Shown: positions 44,222 through 54,581 of the stretch, in pieces
Numbering within the stretch: the first letter of the stretch is position 1
Layout of the letters: every line of letters begins with the position of its first letter
From: Flavobacteriales bacterium
GTDB lineage: Bacteria > Bacteroidota > Bacteroidia > Flavobacteriales_D > Sanyastnellaceae
Direction: 5' to 3'
Assembly (NCBI GenBank): GCA_020437755.1
Contig: JAGQVX010000005.1
Coordinates: 1-59,623 of the forward strand
DNA: 59,623 nucleotides
Notes under the pieces: model-generated
What the model saw: the letters and a program-made list of their open reading frames with translations, nothing else
Told to the model about the DNA's origin: nothing
Database searches by the model: none
Position numbers and translations under genes: made by a program

Positions 44222-45730
44222 ATGTATGATGTAGCGATAATCGGAGCCGGTTTGGGTGGATTGCAATGTGCTTGCATTCTGGCCAAGGAAGGCTACAATG
44301 TGGTGGTACTGGAAAAGAACCATCAACTGGGGGGGAGCTTGCAAGTGTTTTCGCGCGATAAAACCGTGTTCGATACGGGTGTGCATTATCTGGGAGGACT
44401 TTCGGAAGGACAAAACCTACATCAATATTTCAAGTATTTCGGGATTCTGGACGACCTGAAATTCCGAAAAATGGACATGGAAGGATTCGATCGTATCCAT
44501 TTTGGTGATGGAGACGAGTACTATTACCATGCTCAAACTTATGAGTTGTTTATTGAGCGGCTCGTGAGTCAGTTCCCAAAGGAGCGCGCGGCAATAGAGA
44601 CTTATTGCCGGCAGGTGCAAAAAATCTGCAATCGGTTTCCGTTGTACAACCTTGATATCACCGAGCCCGACTATTACGAAGATGAGATGCTGTTGTGGAA
44701 TGCGCATGATTACATCGCAACCCTCACCGAAGATGTTATGCTTCGCAATGTTTTGGCCGGTACCAACGCCCTATATGCCGGTGTGAAGGAGTACACTCCG
44801 TTCTACATTCATGCGCTGGTGGTTAACACTTATATTGAAAGCTCTTACCGGCTCATCGACGGAGGCTCTCAAATTGCTAAATACCTGGCCAAAAAGATTC
44901 ACAGCTACGGCGGCGAAATCCGCAAGCGTGCTGAGGTTGTTCGGGCTCATGTTTCGGGTGGTGAGATTAAGTCGTTGGAATTGAGAACAGGTGAACGCAT
45001 CGAAGCCAAGCGATTTATTTCCAACGCCCACCCTCGAACTACCCTCGAAATGGTAGGTCCGGAGCATTTCAAAAAGGCATATCGAAATCGAATATGGAGC
45101 CTTGAGAATACCATTTCGTCATTTACCTTGCACATGTCGTTTAAGGAGAATTCATTCCCTTATCTCGATTATAATATCTACCATTTCGATCAGAAGGATG
45201 TTTGGGATGGCGTCAACTATAGTGAAAAGACCTGGCCCGGGTGCTATATGCTTAGTTGTCCGGCCAACTCCAAAACACCCGATTACGCAGATGGACTCTC
45301 AGTAATGGCCTACATGCGTTACGAAGAAATGGAACCATGGATTGATTCGTACAATACCATCGCTCGTCCCGAGGGGCGGAATGAATCATACGAAGAGTTC
45401 AAAGAGCGAAAGTCAGAGATTTTCCTCGATTCCATCGAGCGATCGGTGTTCCCTGGAATTCGCGATAAAATTGTGGGTGTCTACGCCAGTACTCCATTGA
45501 CCTTCCGCGACTACATAGGCTCGCCCGATGGAAATATGTACGGCATTTTGAAAGACCACCACTCGTTCCTGAAAACGTTTATAAATCCAAAGACAAAGGT
45601 CCCCAACTTGTACCTCACCGGTCAGAACCTCAATGTTCACGGGATTTTGGGAGTAACAGTAAGCTCGTTAATCACGTGTTTTGAGTTTGTGGATCGTGAC
45701 AAGTTGATGAAGGATGTCATGTCAGCATAG
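44222..45730 (+). CDS. FAD-dependent oxidoreductase of the phytoene desaturase/CrtI type
   Basis: The 502-residue product has the FAD-binding motif IIGAGLGGLQCACIL with the acidic end VVVLEKN, and a C-terminal NLYLTGQNLNVHGILG segment typical of carotenoid desaturases and isomerases. In this setting it probably acts on the polyene chain or the aryl ring. It begins 7 nt after the exporter gene. Confidence 0.87.
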   Translation: MYDVAIIGAGLGGLQCACILAKEGYNVVVLEKNHQLGGSLQVFSRDKTVFDTGVHYLGGLSEGQNLHQYFKYFGILDDLKFRKMDMEGFDRIHFGDGDEYYYHAQTYELFIERLVSQFPKERAAIETYCRQVQKICNRFPLYNLDITEPDYYEDEMLLWNAHDYIATLTEDVMLRNVLAGTNALYAGVKEYTPFYIHALVVNTYIESSYRLIDGGSQIAKYLAKKIHSYGGEIRKRAEVVRAHVSGGEIKSLELRTGERIEAKRFISNAHPRTTLEMVGPEHFKKAYRNRIWSLENTISSFTLHMSFKENSFPYLDYNIYHFDQKDVWDGVNYSEKTWPGCYMLSCPANSKTPDYADGLSVMAYMRYEEMEPWIDSYNTIARPEGRNESYEEFKERKSEIFLDSIERSVFPGIRDKIVGVYASTPLTFRDYIGSPDGNMYGILKDHHSFLKTFINPKTKVPNLYLTGQNLNVHGILGVTVSSLITCFEFVDRDKLMKDVMSA

Positions 45731-45735
45731 TCATC

Positions 45736-46956
45736 ATGGAAAAGAAGAAAGTCATCATTATCGGAGCAGGTCCTGCCGGACTTACAGCAGCGGCCAATTT
45801 GCTTAATCACGGACACGAAGCGGTATTGCTGGAACGCACTGTTTTCCCACGTGTGGTGGTTGGAGAGAGTCTCTTGCCGTCGAGCATGGAGCACTACGAA
45901 TTGTTGGGATTCATGGAACCGCTCAAAGCAGCCAACTTCGCCGTGAAACCCGGAGTACGTTTTATCAAGTACGGCCGCAATTACGATTTTTCATTTAGCG
46001 AACAGTTTACAGATGGCTGGCACTACACCTGGCAGGTTCCGCGTGCCGATTTCGATCAGATTATGGCCGATGTAGTCACCGAGAAAGGAGGAGACATTCG
46101 TTTTGGTGCCACTGTAACCGCTATACAAACCGAACCTCAGGTGAAAGTGGTTTATGAGCAAAACGGTCAGTTGACCGAGGTTACAGGTGACTTTCTCATC
46201 GACTCTTCCGGATTTGGCTGTGTTGTCCCACAATTGTTGGGACATGAAGTGCTTAAGGGGCAATACCCCAACTGGGCCGTATTCACACATGTCAAGGATG
46301 AATTCCGCCACAATTTCCCTGAGCCCGAGCGGATTTCGTTCGATATCCTCGAAACAGATTTGTGGTTTTGGATGATTCCCTTCTCCAACGGCAATACGTC
46401 TCTGGGCTTTGCCGGAAACAAAAGGCACTTTGAGAACATTGAAGGCGATGCTACCGAGTATTTCCGTGAAAAACTAAAGCAATCAGAACGATTTTACGAT
46501 CGGTTTAAAGATTGTGAAATTCTGTTTCAACCTCATTGGTACAAAGGCTACTCTCAGTCCTCATCTGTTATGTATGGCAAGAACTGGGTGCTTTGCGGAA
46601 ACTGCGCTGAGTTCCTCGATCCGGTATTCTCTAGTGGTGTTGCCCTTGCAACTTCTTCGTCTATGAAAGCCACAGAAACCCTGCTTAAGCAATTCGCAGG
46701 GGAAGAAGCCGATTGGGAAGAATACAAGGCATACATGGAGCAGGGTATAGGCGTATTCCGCAGCTATGTGGATCACTGGTATGATGGTAAGCTGCAGGAC
46801 ATCTTCTTTGGGGGAGTCCTCAATACCACGTTCAAAGAACAAATCTGCTCGGTACTTGCGGGATATGTGTGGGATCACAACAATCCATTCGTGCGCCGTC
46901 CGGAAAAAGGTATTCTATCCCTACATAAAGTAGTGGAGCTAAGTCAGTTGACTTAA
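45736..46956 (+). CDS. Flavin-dependent halogenase-like monooxygenase
   Basis: The 406-residue product has the FAD motif IIGAGPAGLTAAANLL and, at residues 210-215, WFWMIP, a match to the WxWxIP signature of flavin-dependent halogenases. LDPVFSSGVALA near residue 297 is also as in that family. Some flexirubins are chlorinated, so ring halogenation is a reasonable guess; hydroxylation is the alternative. It is coupled to the gene above (5 nt gap) and meets the O-methyltransferase gene tail to tail with a 4-nt overlap. Confidence 0.85.
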   Translation: MEKKKVIIIGAGPAGLTAAANLLNHGHEAVLLERTVFPRVVVGESLLPSSMEHYELLGFMEPLKAANFAVKPGVRFIKYGRNYDFSFSEQFTDGWHYTWQVPRADFDQIMADVVTEKGGDIRFGATVTAIQTEPQVKVVYEQNGQLTEVTGDFLIDSSGFGCVVPQLLGHEVLKGQYPNWAVFTHVKDEFRHNFPEPERISFDILETDLWFWMIPFSNGNTSLGFAGNKRHFENIEGDATEYFREKLKQSERFYDRFKDCEILFQPHWYKGYSQSSSVMYGKNWVLCGNCAEFLDPVFSSGVALATSSSMKATETLLKQFAGEEADWEEYKAYMEQGIGVFRSYVDHWYDGKLQDIFFGGVLNTTFKEQICSVLAGYVWDHNNPFVRRPEKGILSLHKVVELSQLT

Positions 46957-48032
46957 GCCTTTCTGCAAGCGAAAATAGTGTGATAGCTGCCCACCTGGTC
47001 GTGCTCTTCTACCACGCGCAGACCGGCAGCCTCAACACAGCGTTTCATGGCTTCCGAATGGTACATCTTGCTGTTTCCATTGGCCATGGCCGTGAAGTAC
47101 AGACTTGTGCCGTGCAAGCAGTAGGTAGATGCTTCGTGCTCCTGTCGATCCCAATAGGTTTCCATAATGTAGAGCGTACACTTATCGTCCATGGCTTTCG
47201 CGGCGTTCGATAAAATGTGAATGATTTCGTTCTCAGCAAAGCAGTCCAAAAACTGACTCATCCAGAACGCATCCATTCCCAACGGGAATTGAACATCATC
47301 GCGCAGTACGTTGGTTTCATGGGCTTTTATTCGACCCTCCAAACCTCTTGCTTTCACGTTCTTCATCGCGTCGTTGAGTTGTCCGGGCAGGTCGACAATG
47401 GTCACTTCCACATCAGCATCATATGCAGCGCAGGTCATTGACCATTTACCGGTGTTTCCGCCAACATCCGCAAGACGTTTGGGCTTGTCCCTGAATACAA
47501 TTTTCAATGCTTCCGGAAACGCTGCATCAGAGTAGTAATGGTCAAATGCAAACCAGCTTTTACGCACCGGTTCGGGCAGTTGCGACAAAGCTTCATAGAT
47601 CGTGTCCCATGTTCCAAAATGCTTCAACCCTTCGGGTTTATAGTTGCGAATAGCGTCTTCCATCTCGAATGACCCGATGTAACATACGTCGTTCACAAAG
47701 TCAATATTGACCTCTGTTTGCCGGTCGGAAATAAGGAATCGCCCGGCAGGAGTGATCGCATAGCGATCCTGCTCATCGCGATCTACAAGCTCCAGGCTTA
47801 AGCCGGCCTCAAGCAACACACGAACACCATATTCTGTGATGTTCACTGCTTCGGCAATAGCCCCCACTTCATGAAACCCGGCTCGACGGCGTTCCTTCAA
47901 ATACTGGAGAATCCCCAGATTTCGCAACGAGCGCGCAGCCTGAAACATAATGGGGTAAAAAGACAGTTTTTGAACATGAGATTTTACGGCTTCTGCATCA
48001 GAAAAATTGAGCTTTGGTTGGGTAGTGTTCAT
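46953..48032 (-). CDS. SAM-dependent O-methyltransferase
   Basis: The 359-residue product has a winged-helix dimerisation domain at about 30-110 (GFHEVGAIAEAVNITEYGVRVLLEAGLSLELV, residues about 52-83) and a class I methyltransferase domain with the SAM loop LADVGGNTGKW near residue 190. This is the plan of plant and bacterial small-molecule O-methyltransferases. Methylation of the aryl hydroxyl is inferred. It follows the ligase gene by 20 nt. Confidence 0.88.
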   Translation of the reverse strand: MNTTQPKLNFSDAEAVKSHVQKLSFYPIMFQAARSLRNLGILQYLKERRRAGFHEVGAIAEAVNITEYGVRVLLEAGLSLELVDRDEQDRYAITPAGRFLISDRQTEVNIDFVNDVCYIGSFEMEDAIRNYKPEGLKHFGTWDTIYEALSQLPEPVRKSWFAFDHYYSDAAFPEALKIVFRDKPKRLADVGGNTGKWSMTCAAYDADVEVTIVDLPGQLNDAMKNVKARGLEGRIKAHETNVLRDDVQFPLGMDAFWMSQFLDCFAENEIIHILSNAAKAMDDKCTLYIMETYWDRQEHEASTYCLHGTSLYFTAMANGNSKMYHSEAMKRCVEAAGLRVVEEHDQVGSYHTIFACRKA

Positions 48033-48052
48033 AAAGTGATATTTGGGCGTTC

Positions 48053-49363
48053 TTAGTTTCTTAAATCAATAAATTTCAAAGGCTTGCGACTTTTTTCGGG
48101 AAAAAGTTTTTGCTGCAGCACGGTTGTTGGGATAAACTGGATTTCTGGAGTCACGCGCAAACGTCCTTTAAAAGCCTCCTTCAATTCATACGCAAAGTCA
48201 AAATGATCCAGCTCTTCATCGAGGTACACGCGTATATGATCATTGCCGTATTCATTGGTGGAAGCTTCCACAACGTAGGTCGTAATCTGCTCAAATTGAT
48301 CGAGCATGTCAAAGATAACAGGTGGAAACAAGGTAGTACCCTTATACTTGATCATTTGTTTTTTTCGACCCAGGACAGGTCCCAGTCGAGGAGTGGATCT
48401 TCCACACGAACATACTTCTGTGCGAAGCGTGCAAATATCTCCTGATCGATACCTGATCAACGGCATCCCTTCCACACCTAACGTCGTAAAAACCACTTCA
48501 CCCGATTCTCCATCCCCAACCTCATTTCCTTCGGGATCCAACACTTCAAGATAAATCAGATCAGGCCTCATATGACCTCCCTTCCCTGCTTCACATTCAG
48601 TAAAAGCGGTGGCCATTTCAGTTGACGCATATGTACTGTAAAGCGCAATATTCCATTTGGCGCGTATGCGCTCACCTAATTCATTCAACGAAAAATCATC
48701 CTTTCGAATAGGCTCTCCAATGCAAATAATTCCCTTCACACTGCTCGATTGATAATCGATACCATGTTCTTCCGCATACTTCAGCAATGCAGGTATAAAC
48801 GATGGTACGGCGATGAGATAGGTAGGTTGAAAACGCTCTATGCTGTCCCATTGTAAATAGGGAACTCCGGGTCCGTTTCGAACAATACCGGCAGCCATTT
48901 TCCGAGCCCCCAGAAAATAGGCCAGTCCCGCCATGAACCGCTTGTCAATGGTGGTCATAAGCATAAAGACATCAGCCGATGTAGCCCCTGCACATTGATA
49001 ACTCCCGGCTTCGTTGATGCCCAATCGTTCCAGGTCCCGGTCTGTGAGATAGTAACTCACCGGGTGACCAAGTGTGCCTGAAGTCGTAACAAAATCAGCA
49101 ATCTGTCCCTTGTCAACGCATAAAAAAGCGTCATTCTCCCTTGAGAAATCGTCTTTTGTGGTGAAGGGCAATGATTTCAATATACGCACAGGATCCTGAC
49201 TGAATTGGATAGGGTTGATCTTTCCAAGCGTGCGACCGTAGTAAGGGGAGTTTTGGGCGGCATACGCCAAAGCTTCAGCCAGTCGTTCTCGTTGATCGGT
49301 TTGCCAGGCATCCGATGGAATGTGCAACGCACTCCAATCAATGGGATTGTTCTTCACACTCAT
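48053..49363 (-). CDS. Phenylacetate-CoA ligase-like AMP-forming enzyme (aryl activation)
   Basis: The 436-residue product shows the adenylation motifs TTSGTLGHP, YSTYASTEMATAF and LIRYRSGDI, and a Cys pair (EVCSCGRSTPRLG) typical of the PaaK branch. It would activate the aryl acid made by the ammonia-lyase and load it on an ACP or CoA. The start overlaps the Ntn-hydrolase gene by 26 nt. A motif copy (49259) encodes LAYAA. Confidence 0.9.
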   Translation of the reverse strand: MSVKNNPIDWSALHIPSDAWQTDQRERLAEALAYAAQNSPYYGRTLGKINPIQFSQDPVRILKSLPFTTKDDFSRENDAFLCVDKGQIADFVTTSGTLGHPVSYYLTDRDLERLGINEAGSYQCAGATSADVFMLMTTIDKRFMAGLAYFLGARKMAAGIVRNGPGVPYLQWDSIERFQPTYLIAVPSFIPALLKYAEEHGIDYQSSSVKGIICIGEPIRKDDFSLNELGERIRAKWNIALYSTYASTEMATAFTECEAGKGGHMRPDLIYLEVLDPEGNEVGDGESGEVVFTTLGVEGMPLIRYRSGDICTLRTEVCSCGRSTPRLGPVLGRKKQMIKYKGTTLFPPVIFDMLDQFEQITTYVVEASTNEYGNDHIRVYLDEELDHFDFAYELKEAFKGRLRVTPEIQFIPTTVLQQKLFPEKSRKPLKFIDLRN

Positions 49364-51014
49364 GGATCAACGATTCAATTTTTTCGCTTTCAGCACGCGA
49401 AAGTACTTCATGCTTGAGCGACTCCAAATAGTATTGCGTAGCTAGCGAACAATCTTCGGATTTCTGATAATATTGACCCAGAATCATGTACGTGGCGTAG
49501 CTGTTGGCATTCGTTCTAACGAATTCCTGTCTCAATTCCTCAGTCAGCTCAAACGATTTTCCAAAATACAGGTAGCCAGCTATTTGTTCCTTGATTTCCA
49601 GGTGGCGCAAAAATTCGGTGTACCTGCGGGAATGGTACAACGATCTCGGGGGTATGTTCAGCGAATCAACACCCACGGAAGATGTATCTAGTGCCGATAA
49701 ATGCAGTAGATGTTGAAAATCGTACGCATACATTCCGGCGATTTGATTTGGATAAACCGACAACCAGAAGTGCTGCTGTTCGGGTTTGAAAATGACCGAA
49801 TGATGGCCAATCAACTGATTGATGGATTTGGCATTTCCAAGTCCAATATCTTCTCCCTTCATGCCGTCGGTCTCGCTAAGAATGGCAGTGGCTTTTTCAG
49901 GAGTCAACGGCAAATTGTGCAGCAGCAAACTATTCATAAGCTGGTAGCGATAGCGGGAGTCCGACATGTGGATATTCGTCACATTTGCCTCATCATCGGC
50001 AAAAGCGTCGCTTTGGTAATGGTTGCTGCACACAACCAGGTCGTTGGTCGATTCAAATACCCCCATTTTCTGGGTGGATTTTTCAATAATGGCCGCTCTG
50101 TTGTCTTTTGAAGAGCCTATCAACAAGCTTTCTGAGACAAAAACTTCACGACGTGCGCAAATGGCTTCCGCTTCTTCTATAGTGGCGGCATATTGAAGTA
50201 CTTCTCTCGCAAGCAGACTGATAGGATCCTTCGCGCCTCCCGGTAAATCGCTCTTGGCCGCATTGATAGTCACCGTAAGCCCTGCCTCATTCATTCCCGA
50301 AACCACACCCATCAATCCGGCCCACGAGTAACTCACGTATCCATACCCGCTATCCGGACGGCAAACGGTCACCAAACGCTGTCGGGAAAACTCGGGCCCC
50401 ATGTAAAAGTCAAAATTCCTTCCGACAATCAATGTGGAGTCGGATGAAAATGAATTGGTGGCTCCAAACGAAGTGCATCCAACAATAGCCAGATCCTGAA
50501 GTGCATGTCCAATGTCGTGTGCAGCATGGTAATTCAGAACACGGTGGTATTTGGGTGCTACAAAGTTAAAGTCGTCCGAAAAAGAACGGGAAACACCATA
50601 AATCTCCTTTCGGTACTCCAAAGGCACGTACTCATCCATATCCTTGTTGAACCAGGCAACAAAATACTTGAGGAATCCCAGGAAGAAGTCGGATGGGATC
50701 ATCGTCTTGATTTGGCCCACAAATATCTCCTCTTGATCACGTATCAATTTCTCACACAGGGCGCCATAGGCCAGGCCCCGCTCGTAGGCTTCGCCTTCAA
50801 TGTACACAACCCAGATATCATTCTCGTCTTTGCGCAACCAGTTGGCGCCACTCACAAAATGATCAGGGCCTACTTGTTCTACAGACGGAATGGGAAGTTC
50901 AGCAACTTCGGGGGGTGTGATTCGCACGGTTAGAGCGAATACAAGTAACCCCAGGATGATGAATCCGATAAAAAGCTCGGCTGCCAGTCGTATGAAGCGG
51001 AAAAATGTTCTCAC
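49338..51014 (-). CDS. C45-family Ntn-hydrolase/acyltransferase with membrane anchor and helical tail
   Basis: The 558-residue product has one membrane segment at about 12-30 (LFIGFIILGLLVFALTV), then an Ntn-hydrolase domain in which Cys180 (AIVGCTSFGATN) would become the N-terminal nucleophile by self-cleavage, as in acyl-CoA:6-aminopenicillanate acyltransferase. The C-terminal 80 residues look TPR-like. Genes of this type recur in flexirubin clusters. Transfer or hydrolysis of an acyl group of the pigment is inferred. It begins 33 nt after sufD on the same strand and marks the junction of pigment and SUF genes. Confidence 0.83.
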   Translation of the reverse strand: MRTFFRFIRLAAELFIGFIILGLLVFALTVRITPPEVAELPIPSVEQVGPDHFVSGANWLRKDENDIWVVYIEGEAYERGLAYGALCEKLIRDQEEIFVGQIKTMIPSDFFLGFLKYFVAWFNKDMDEYVPLEYRKEIYGVSRSFSDDFNFVAPKYHRVLNYHAAHDIGHALQDLAIVGCTSFGATNSFSSDSTLIVGRNFDFYMGPEFSRQRLVTVCRPDSGYGYVSYSWAGLMGVVSGMNEAGLTVTINAAKSDLPGGAKDPISLLAREVLQYAATIEEAEAICARREVFVSESLLIGSSKDNRAAIIEKSTQKMGVFESTNDLVVCSNHYQSDAFADDEANVTNIHMSDSRYRYQLMNSLLLHNLPLTPEKATAILSETDGMKGEDIGLGNAKSINQLIGHHSVIFKPEQQHFWLSVYPNQIAGMYAYDFQHLLHLSALDTSSVGVDSLNIPPRSLYHSRRYTEFLRHLEIKEQIAGYLYFGKSFELTEELRQEFVRTNANSYATYMILGQYYQKSEDCSLATQYYLESLKHEVLSRAESEKIESLIHECEEQSH

Positions 51015-51047
51015 CGCGTCAAAGGTAACAAGTGCGATGCATATTGT

Positions 51048-52322
51048 TTACCAACGCAGGAAAGAAGCCGCATATTCGCGTACATCTTCTTCCAAATGGT
51101 CCAATACATCTCCAATAAAGGCGTGCACCAACATGCGACGGGCATTGGTTTCGCTGATCCCTCTGGACTTGAGGTAGAACACAGCGTCTTCGTCAAATTG
51201 ACCCGTGGTTGAACCGTGACTGCACTTTACATCATCGGCATATATTTCGAGCTCGGGTTTTGAAAACATCGAGGCCGAATCATCCATAACAATGTTGGCA
51301 TTCTGCTGAAAGGCATTGGTTTTTTGTGCGTCCTGACGTACGTACACTTTGCCATTGAAAACACCTGTGGCGTTTCCGCTTACAATTCCTTTGTACAACT
51401 CATTCGATTCGCAATGAGGAAGCAAGTGGTCAACTACGGTATGATTATCAACCAATTCTTTGCCCTCCGGCGAATAGGTGCCGTAAAGATTAGTGGTACA
51501 ATTCTGACCTTCAACATCTACGCGAACATCATTGCGCACCCATCCACCGGTGGCCGTGATGGTATTGATTTGAACCGTGCTGTCGCCTGCCTGTTTCACC
51601 TGTTCGCGCGAAAAGCAATGGCCTTGATCAGCCTCGGCCTGTATCTTGGTGATTGTTAAACGGGCATTCGCCGAAACATGCGCCTCCGTGACGGTGTTGG
51701 ACATGGTTTCGGTTGTACAAGAATTCAAGAAGGATTGCACAATGCGAACTTCAGCCCCCTGCGCTACTTCGATTAAATGTCGGGTTGTGGTAGCCGACTG
51801 ATCCCCGCTTACCCAGTTGATAATGTGAATAGGGCGTTCTACCTGTGCGTTTTGAGCTACACGGATTACCGCGCCATCACTCCAAAAGGCATTGTTCACT
51901 TCGGTAAAAAAATGCCCGGTTTCGGTTGTCAATGCTCCAAGTCTCTGCTGAATGAATTCCAATTCTGAATCGGTAGCCTTGGACAACGGATAGATTTTTA
52001 GACCAGACTCGGGTGTTCCAATAGAACTTAACGCAGCATTCCAAACACCATTGAGGAAGACGATCACATAGCAGTTGCCCGGTAATTGGGGTAACTCAGG
52101 TAATTCATTTGCCTTGTGCACATGTTTCCACTCCTTGTTGAGAATGGATCCTGTACGGGTGTATTTCCATAATTCCTGGCGGCTCGAAGGCAGATCCATG
52201 TTCTCCAGTCCTGCGCGTGATTCCGCCCGTCGGAGGTCTATCATACCACCGTATACCGGACATTGGAAAGCTTCGAACTTGCTGAGGAAAGAGGTTTTTT
52301 GCTGTGTTTGAATTTCACTCAT
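51048..52322 (-). CDS. sufD: Fe-S cluster scaffold protein SufD
   Basis: The 424-residue product has the SufD beta-helix core (CTTNLYGTYSPEGKELVDNHTVVDH spread over about 269-293) and the conserved C-terminus HGSTTGQFDEDAVFYLKSRGI. SufD pairs with SufB and SufC in the SufBC2D scaffold. It lies 10 nt after sufC. Confidence 0.96.
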   Translation of the reverse strand: MSEIQTQQKTSFLSKFEAFQCPVYGGMIDLRRAESRAGLENMDLPSSRQELWKYTRTGSILNKEWKHVHKANELPELPQLPGNCYVIVFLNGVWNAALSSIGTPESGLKIYPLSKATDSELEFIQQRLGALTTETGHFFTEVNNAFWSDGAVIRVAQNAQVERPIHIINWVSGDQSATTTRHLIEVAQGAEVRIVQSFLNSCTTETMSNTVTEAHVSANARLTITKIQAEADQGHCFSREQVKQAGDSTVQINTITATGGWVRNDVRVDVEGQNCTTNLYGTYSPEGKELVDNHTVVDHLLPHCESNELYKGIVSGNATGVFNGKVYVRQDAQKTNAFQQNANIVMDDSASMFSKPELEIYADDVKCSHGSTTGQFDEDAVFYLKSRGISETNARRMLVHAFIGDVLDHLEEDVREYAASFLRW

Positions 52323-52332
52323 GGTGCTTCGC

Positions 52333-53079
52333 TTAGGCGTTTTCCTTCAACCAATCATATCCCTTGGACTCCAGCTCAAGCGCCAAATGCTTGTCGCCGC
52401 TCTTGACTATTTTTCCTTTGTACAATACATGAACATAATCGGGAACAATATAATCGAGCAGGCGTTGGTAGTGCGTAATCAAAATAAATGAACGCTTCTC
52501 GTCGCGCATGGCATTGACTCCCTGAGCTACAATGCGCAGGGCATCAATATCCAAACCTGAGTCGGTCTCGTCCAAAATGGCAACTTTTGGCTCCAGCATG
52601 GCCATTTGGAAGATTTCATTTCTCTTTTTTTCTCCGCCCGAAAAACCTTCGTTTACACTGCGGTTCGCCAGCCGACCATCCAATTCGACCAATGCCGATT
52701 TTTCCTTCACCATCGCCAGGAATTCTTTGGCTGATATCGCTTCCTGTCCATGATGCTCACGTATTTCACTGAGCGCGGCTTTGAGAAAGTTTATGTTGCT
52801 CACTCCCGGGATCTCAACTGGATATTGGAAGGCTAAAAACAAGCCTTCCCGCGCGCGGTCATCCGCCTCCATGTCGAGCAAATCCTTTCCGTCAAAGTCT
52901 ACCTCTCCGTCGGTAACTTCATATTCTTCCCGCCCCGCAAGTACACTGGCCAGGGTGCTCTTACCCGATCCGTTTGGACCCATAATCGCATGTACCTCGC
53001 CCGGACCGATTTCCAAATCCAGTCCTTTCAATATTTCCGTGCCATCAATATTGGCATGCAAATTCTTAATCTTCAACAT
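52333..53079 (-). CDS. sufC: Fe-S assembly ATPase SufC
   Basis: From ATG 53079 the product is 248 residues (an extension to 53097 is less likely). It is an ABC-type ATPase with Walker [10 protein letters not shown], the signature [10 protein letters not shown] and Walker [13 protein letters not shown]. It powers the SufBC2D complex. Confidence 0.97.
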   Translation of the reverse strand: MLKIKNLHANIDGTEILKGLDLEIGPGEVHAIMGPNGSGKSTLASVLAGREEYEVTDGEVDFDGKDLLDMEADDRAREGLFLAFQYPVEIPGVSNINFLKAALSEIREHHGQEAISAKEFLAMVKEKSALVELDGRLANRSVNEGFSGGEKKRNEIFQMAMLEPKVAILDETDSGLDIDALRIVAQGVNAMRDEKRSFILITHYQRLLDYIVPDYVHVLYKGKIVKSGDKHLALELESKGYDWLKENA

Positions 53080-53099
53080 CTTAATGTCCCTTTTCAAAA

Positions 53100-54542
53100 T
53101 TATCCTACAGAACCCTCCAAACTGATAGCCAGCAGCTTTTGAGCCTCAACTGCAAACTCCATCGGAAGCTTATTCAATACTTCTTTCGCGTAGCCATTAA
53201 CGATCAGACTAATCGCCTTTTCTTCACTTATGCCTCGTTGCAGACAATAGAATATCTGGTCTTCTCCAATTTTCGAAGTTGTGGCTTCATGCTCAACTTT
53301 TGCGCTGCTGTTGTTCACTTCGATATAGGGAAACGTATGGGCCCCACAACGATCGGTCATGAGTAGAGAATCGCACTGACTGAAGTTTCGCGCGTTCGAA
53401 GCAGTTTTGTTGATTTGAACCAGACCTCGGTAACTGTTCTGACTGTGACCGGCCGATATTCCTTTGGAAATGATAGTACTTTTTGTATTCTTTCCAATAT
53501 GAATCATCTTGGTTCCGGTATCAGCCTGCTGTGCATTGTTGGTCACCGCAACCGAATAGAATTCGCCAACCGAATCATTGCCTTTCAAGATACATGATGG
53601 GTACTTCCAAGTGATGGCCGAACCGGTCTCAACCTGCGTCCAGGAGATCTTGGCGCGCTCTTCACACAATCCGCGCTTCGTCACAAAATTGTACACCCCA
53701 CCTTTACCTTCAGCATCACCGGGGTACCAGTTCTGAACAGTAGAATACTTGATTTCCGCACGGTCAAGGGCAATCAATTCCACTACGGCAGCATGTAGTT
53801 GATTTTCATCCCGTTGTGGCGCTGTGCATCCTTCCAGGTAACTCACGTAGCTGTCTTCGTCGGCCACAACAAGGGTGCGCTCAAACTGACCTGTGCCCGC
53901 TTCGTTAATCCGGAAATAGGTGGATAATTCCATCGGACAACGAACTCCTTTGGGGATGTAGCAAAAAGATCCGTCGGTAAAGACGGCAGAATTCAAAGCC
54001 GCGTAGAAATTATCACGCTGAGGAACCACGGTCCCCAGGTATTTGCGCACTAAATCAGGGTGGTTTTGAATGGCCTCGCTCATGGAGCAAAATATAATGC
54101 CCAGTTCTCCGAGTTTTTCTTTGAAGGTGGTTGCTACCGACACAGAATCCATCACGAAATCCACTGCAACACCGGTCAGGCGTTTTTGCTCTTCCAGCGA
54201 TATACCCAGTCGCTCCATCGTTCGCAGCAACTCAGGATCTACCTCGTCCAAACTTTGGAGTTCCTTTTTCTTTTTTGGTGCAGCGTAGTAGCTTATGGCC
54301 TGAAAGTCGGGCTTCTTGTAACTCACATGTGCCCAAGAGGGCTCTACCATTTTACACCACGCATGGTAGGCGTTGAGCCGCCATTCCAACAACCACTCAG
54401 GCTCGTTCTTCTTTGAGGAAATCAGTCGAATAGTATCCTCATTGATTCCGGGAGGTGCCTTGTCGGATTCAATATTGGTGGTAAAGCCAAATTCGTACTC
54501 TTTCCTGGTTACTTCTTCGAGAATCTTGTCTTCTTCGCTCAT
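53100..54542 (-). CDS. sufB: Fe-S cluster scaffold protein SufB
   Basis: The 480-residue product shows the family blocks [36 protein letters not shown], and the C-terminal [23 protein letters not shown]. It is the main cluster-assembly subunit. Length and order (sufB-sufC-sufD) are usual for Bacteroidota. Confidence 0.97.
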   Translation of the reverse strand: MSEEDKILEEVTRKEYEFGFTTNIESDKAPPGINEDTIRLISSKKNEPEWLLEWRLNAYHAWCKMVEPSWAHVSYKKPDFQAISYYAAPKKKKELQSLDEVDPELLRTMERLGISLEEQKRLTGVAVDFVMDSVSVATTFKEKLGELGIIFCSMSEAIQNHPDLVRKYLGTVVPQRDNFYAALNSAVFTDGSFCYIPKGVRCPMELSTYFRINEAGTGQFERTLVVADEDSYVSYLEGCTAPQRDENQLHAAVVELIALDRAEIKYSTVQNWYPGDAEGKGGVYNFVTKRGLCEERAKISWTQVETGSAITWKYPSCILKGNDSVGEFYSVAVTNNAQQADTGTKMIHIGKNTKSTIISKGISAGHSQNSYRGLVQINKTASNARNFSQCDSLLMTDRCGAHTFPYIEVNNSSAKVEHEATTSKIGEDQIFYCLQRGISEEKAISLIVNGYAKEVLNKLPMEFAVEAQKLLAISLEGSVG

Positions 54543-54581
54543 CGGATGCCCTTCAGTTTCAATATTCTTGATGGTATTCTA

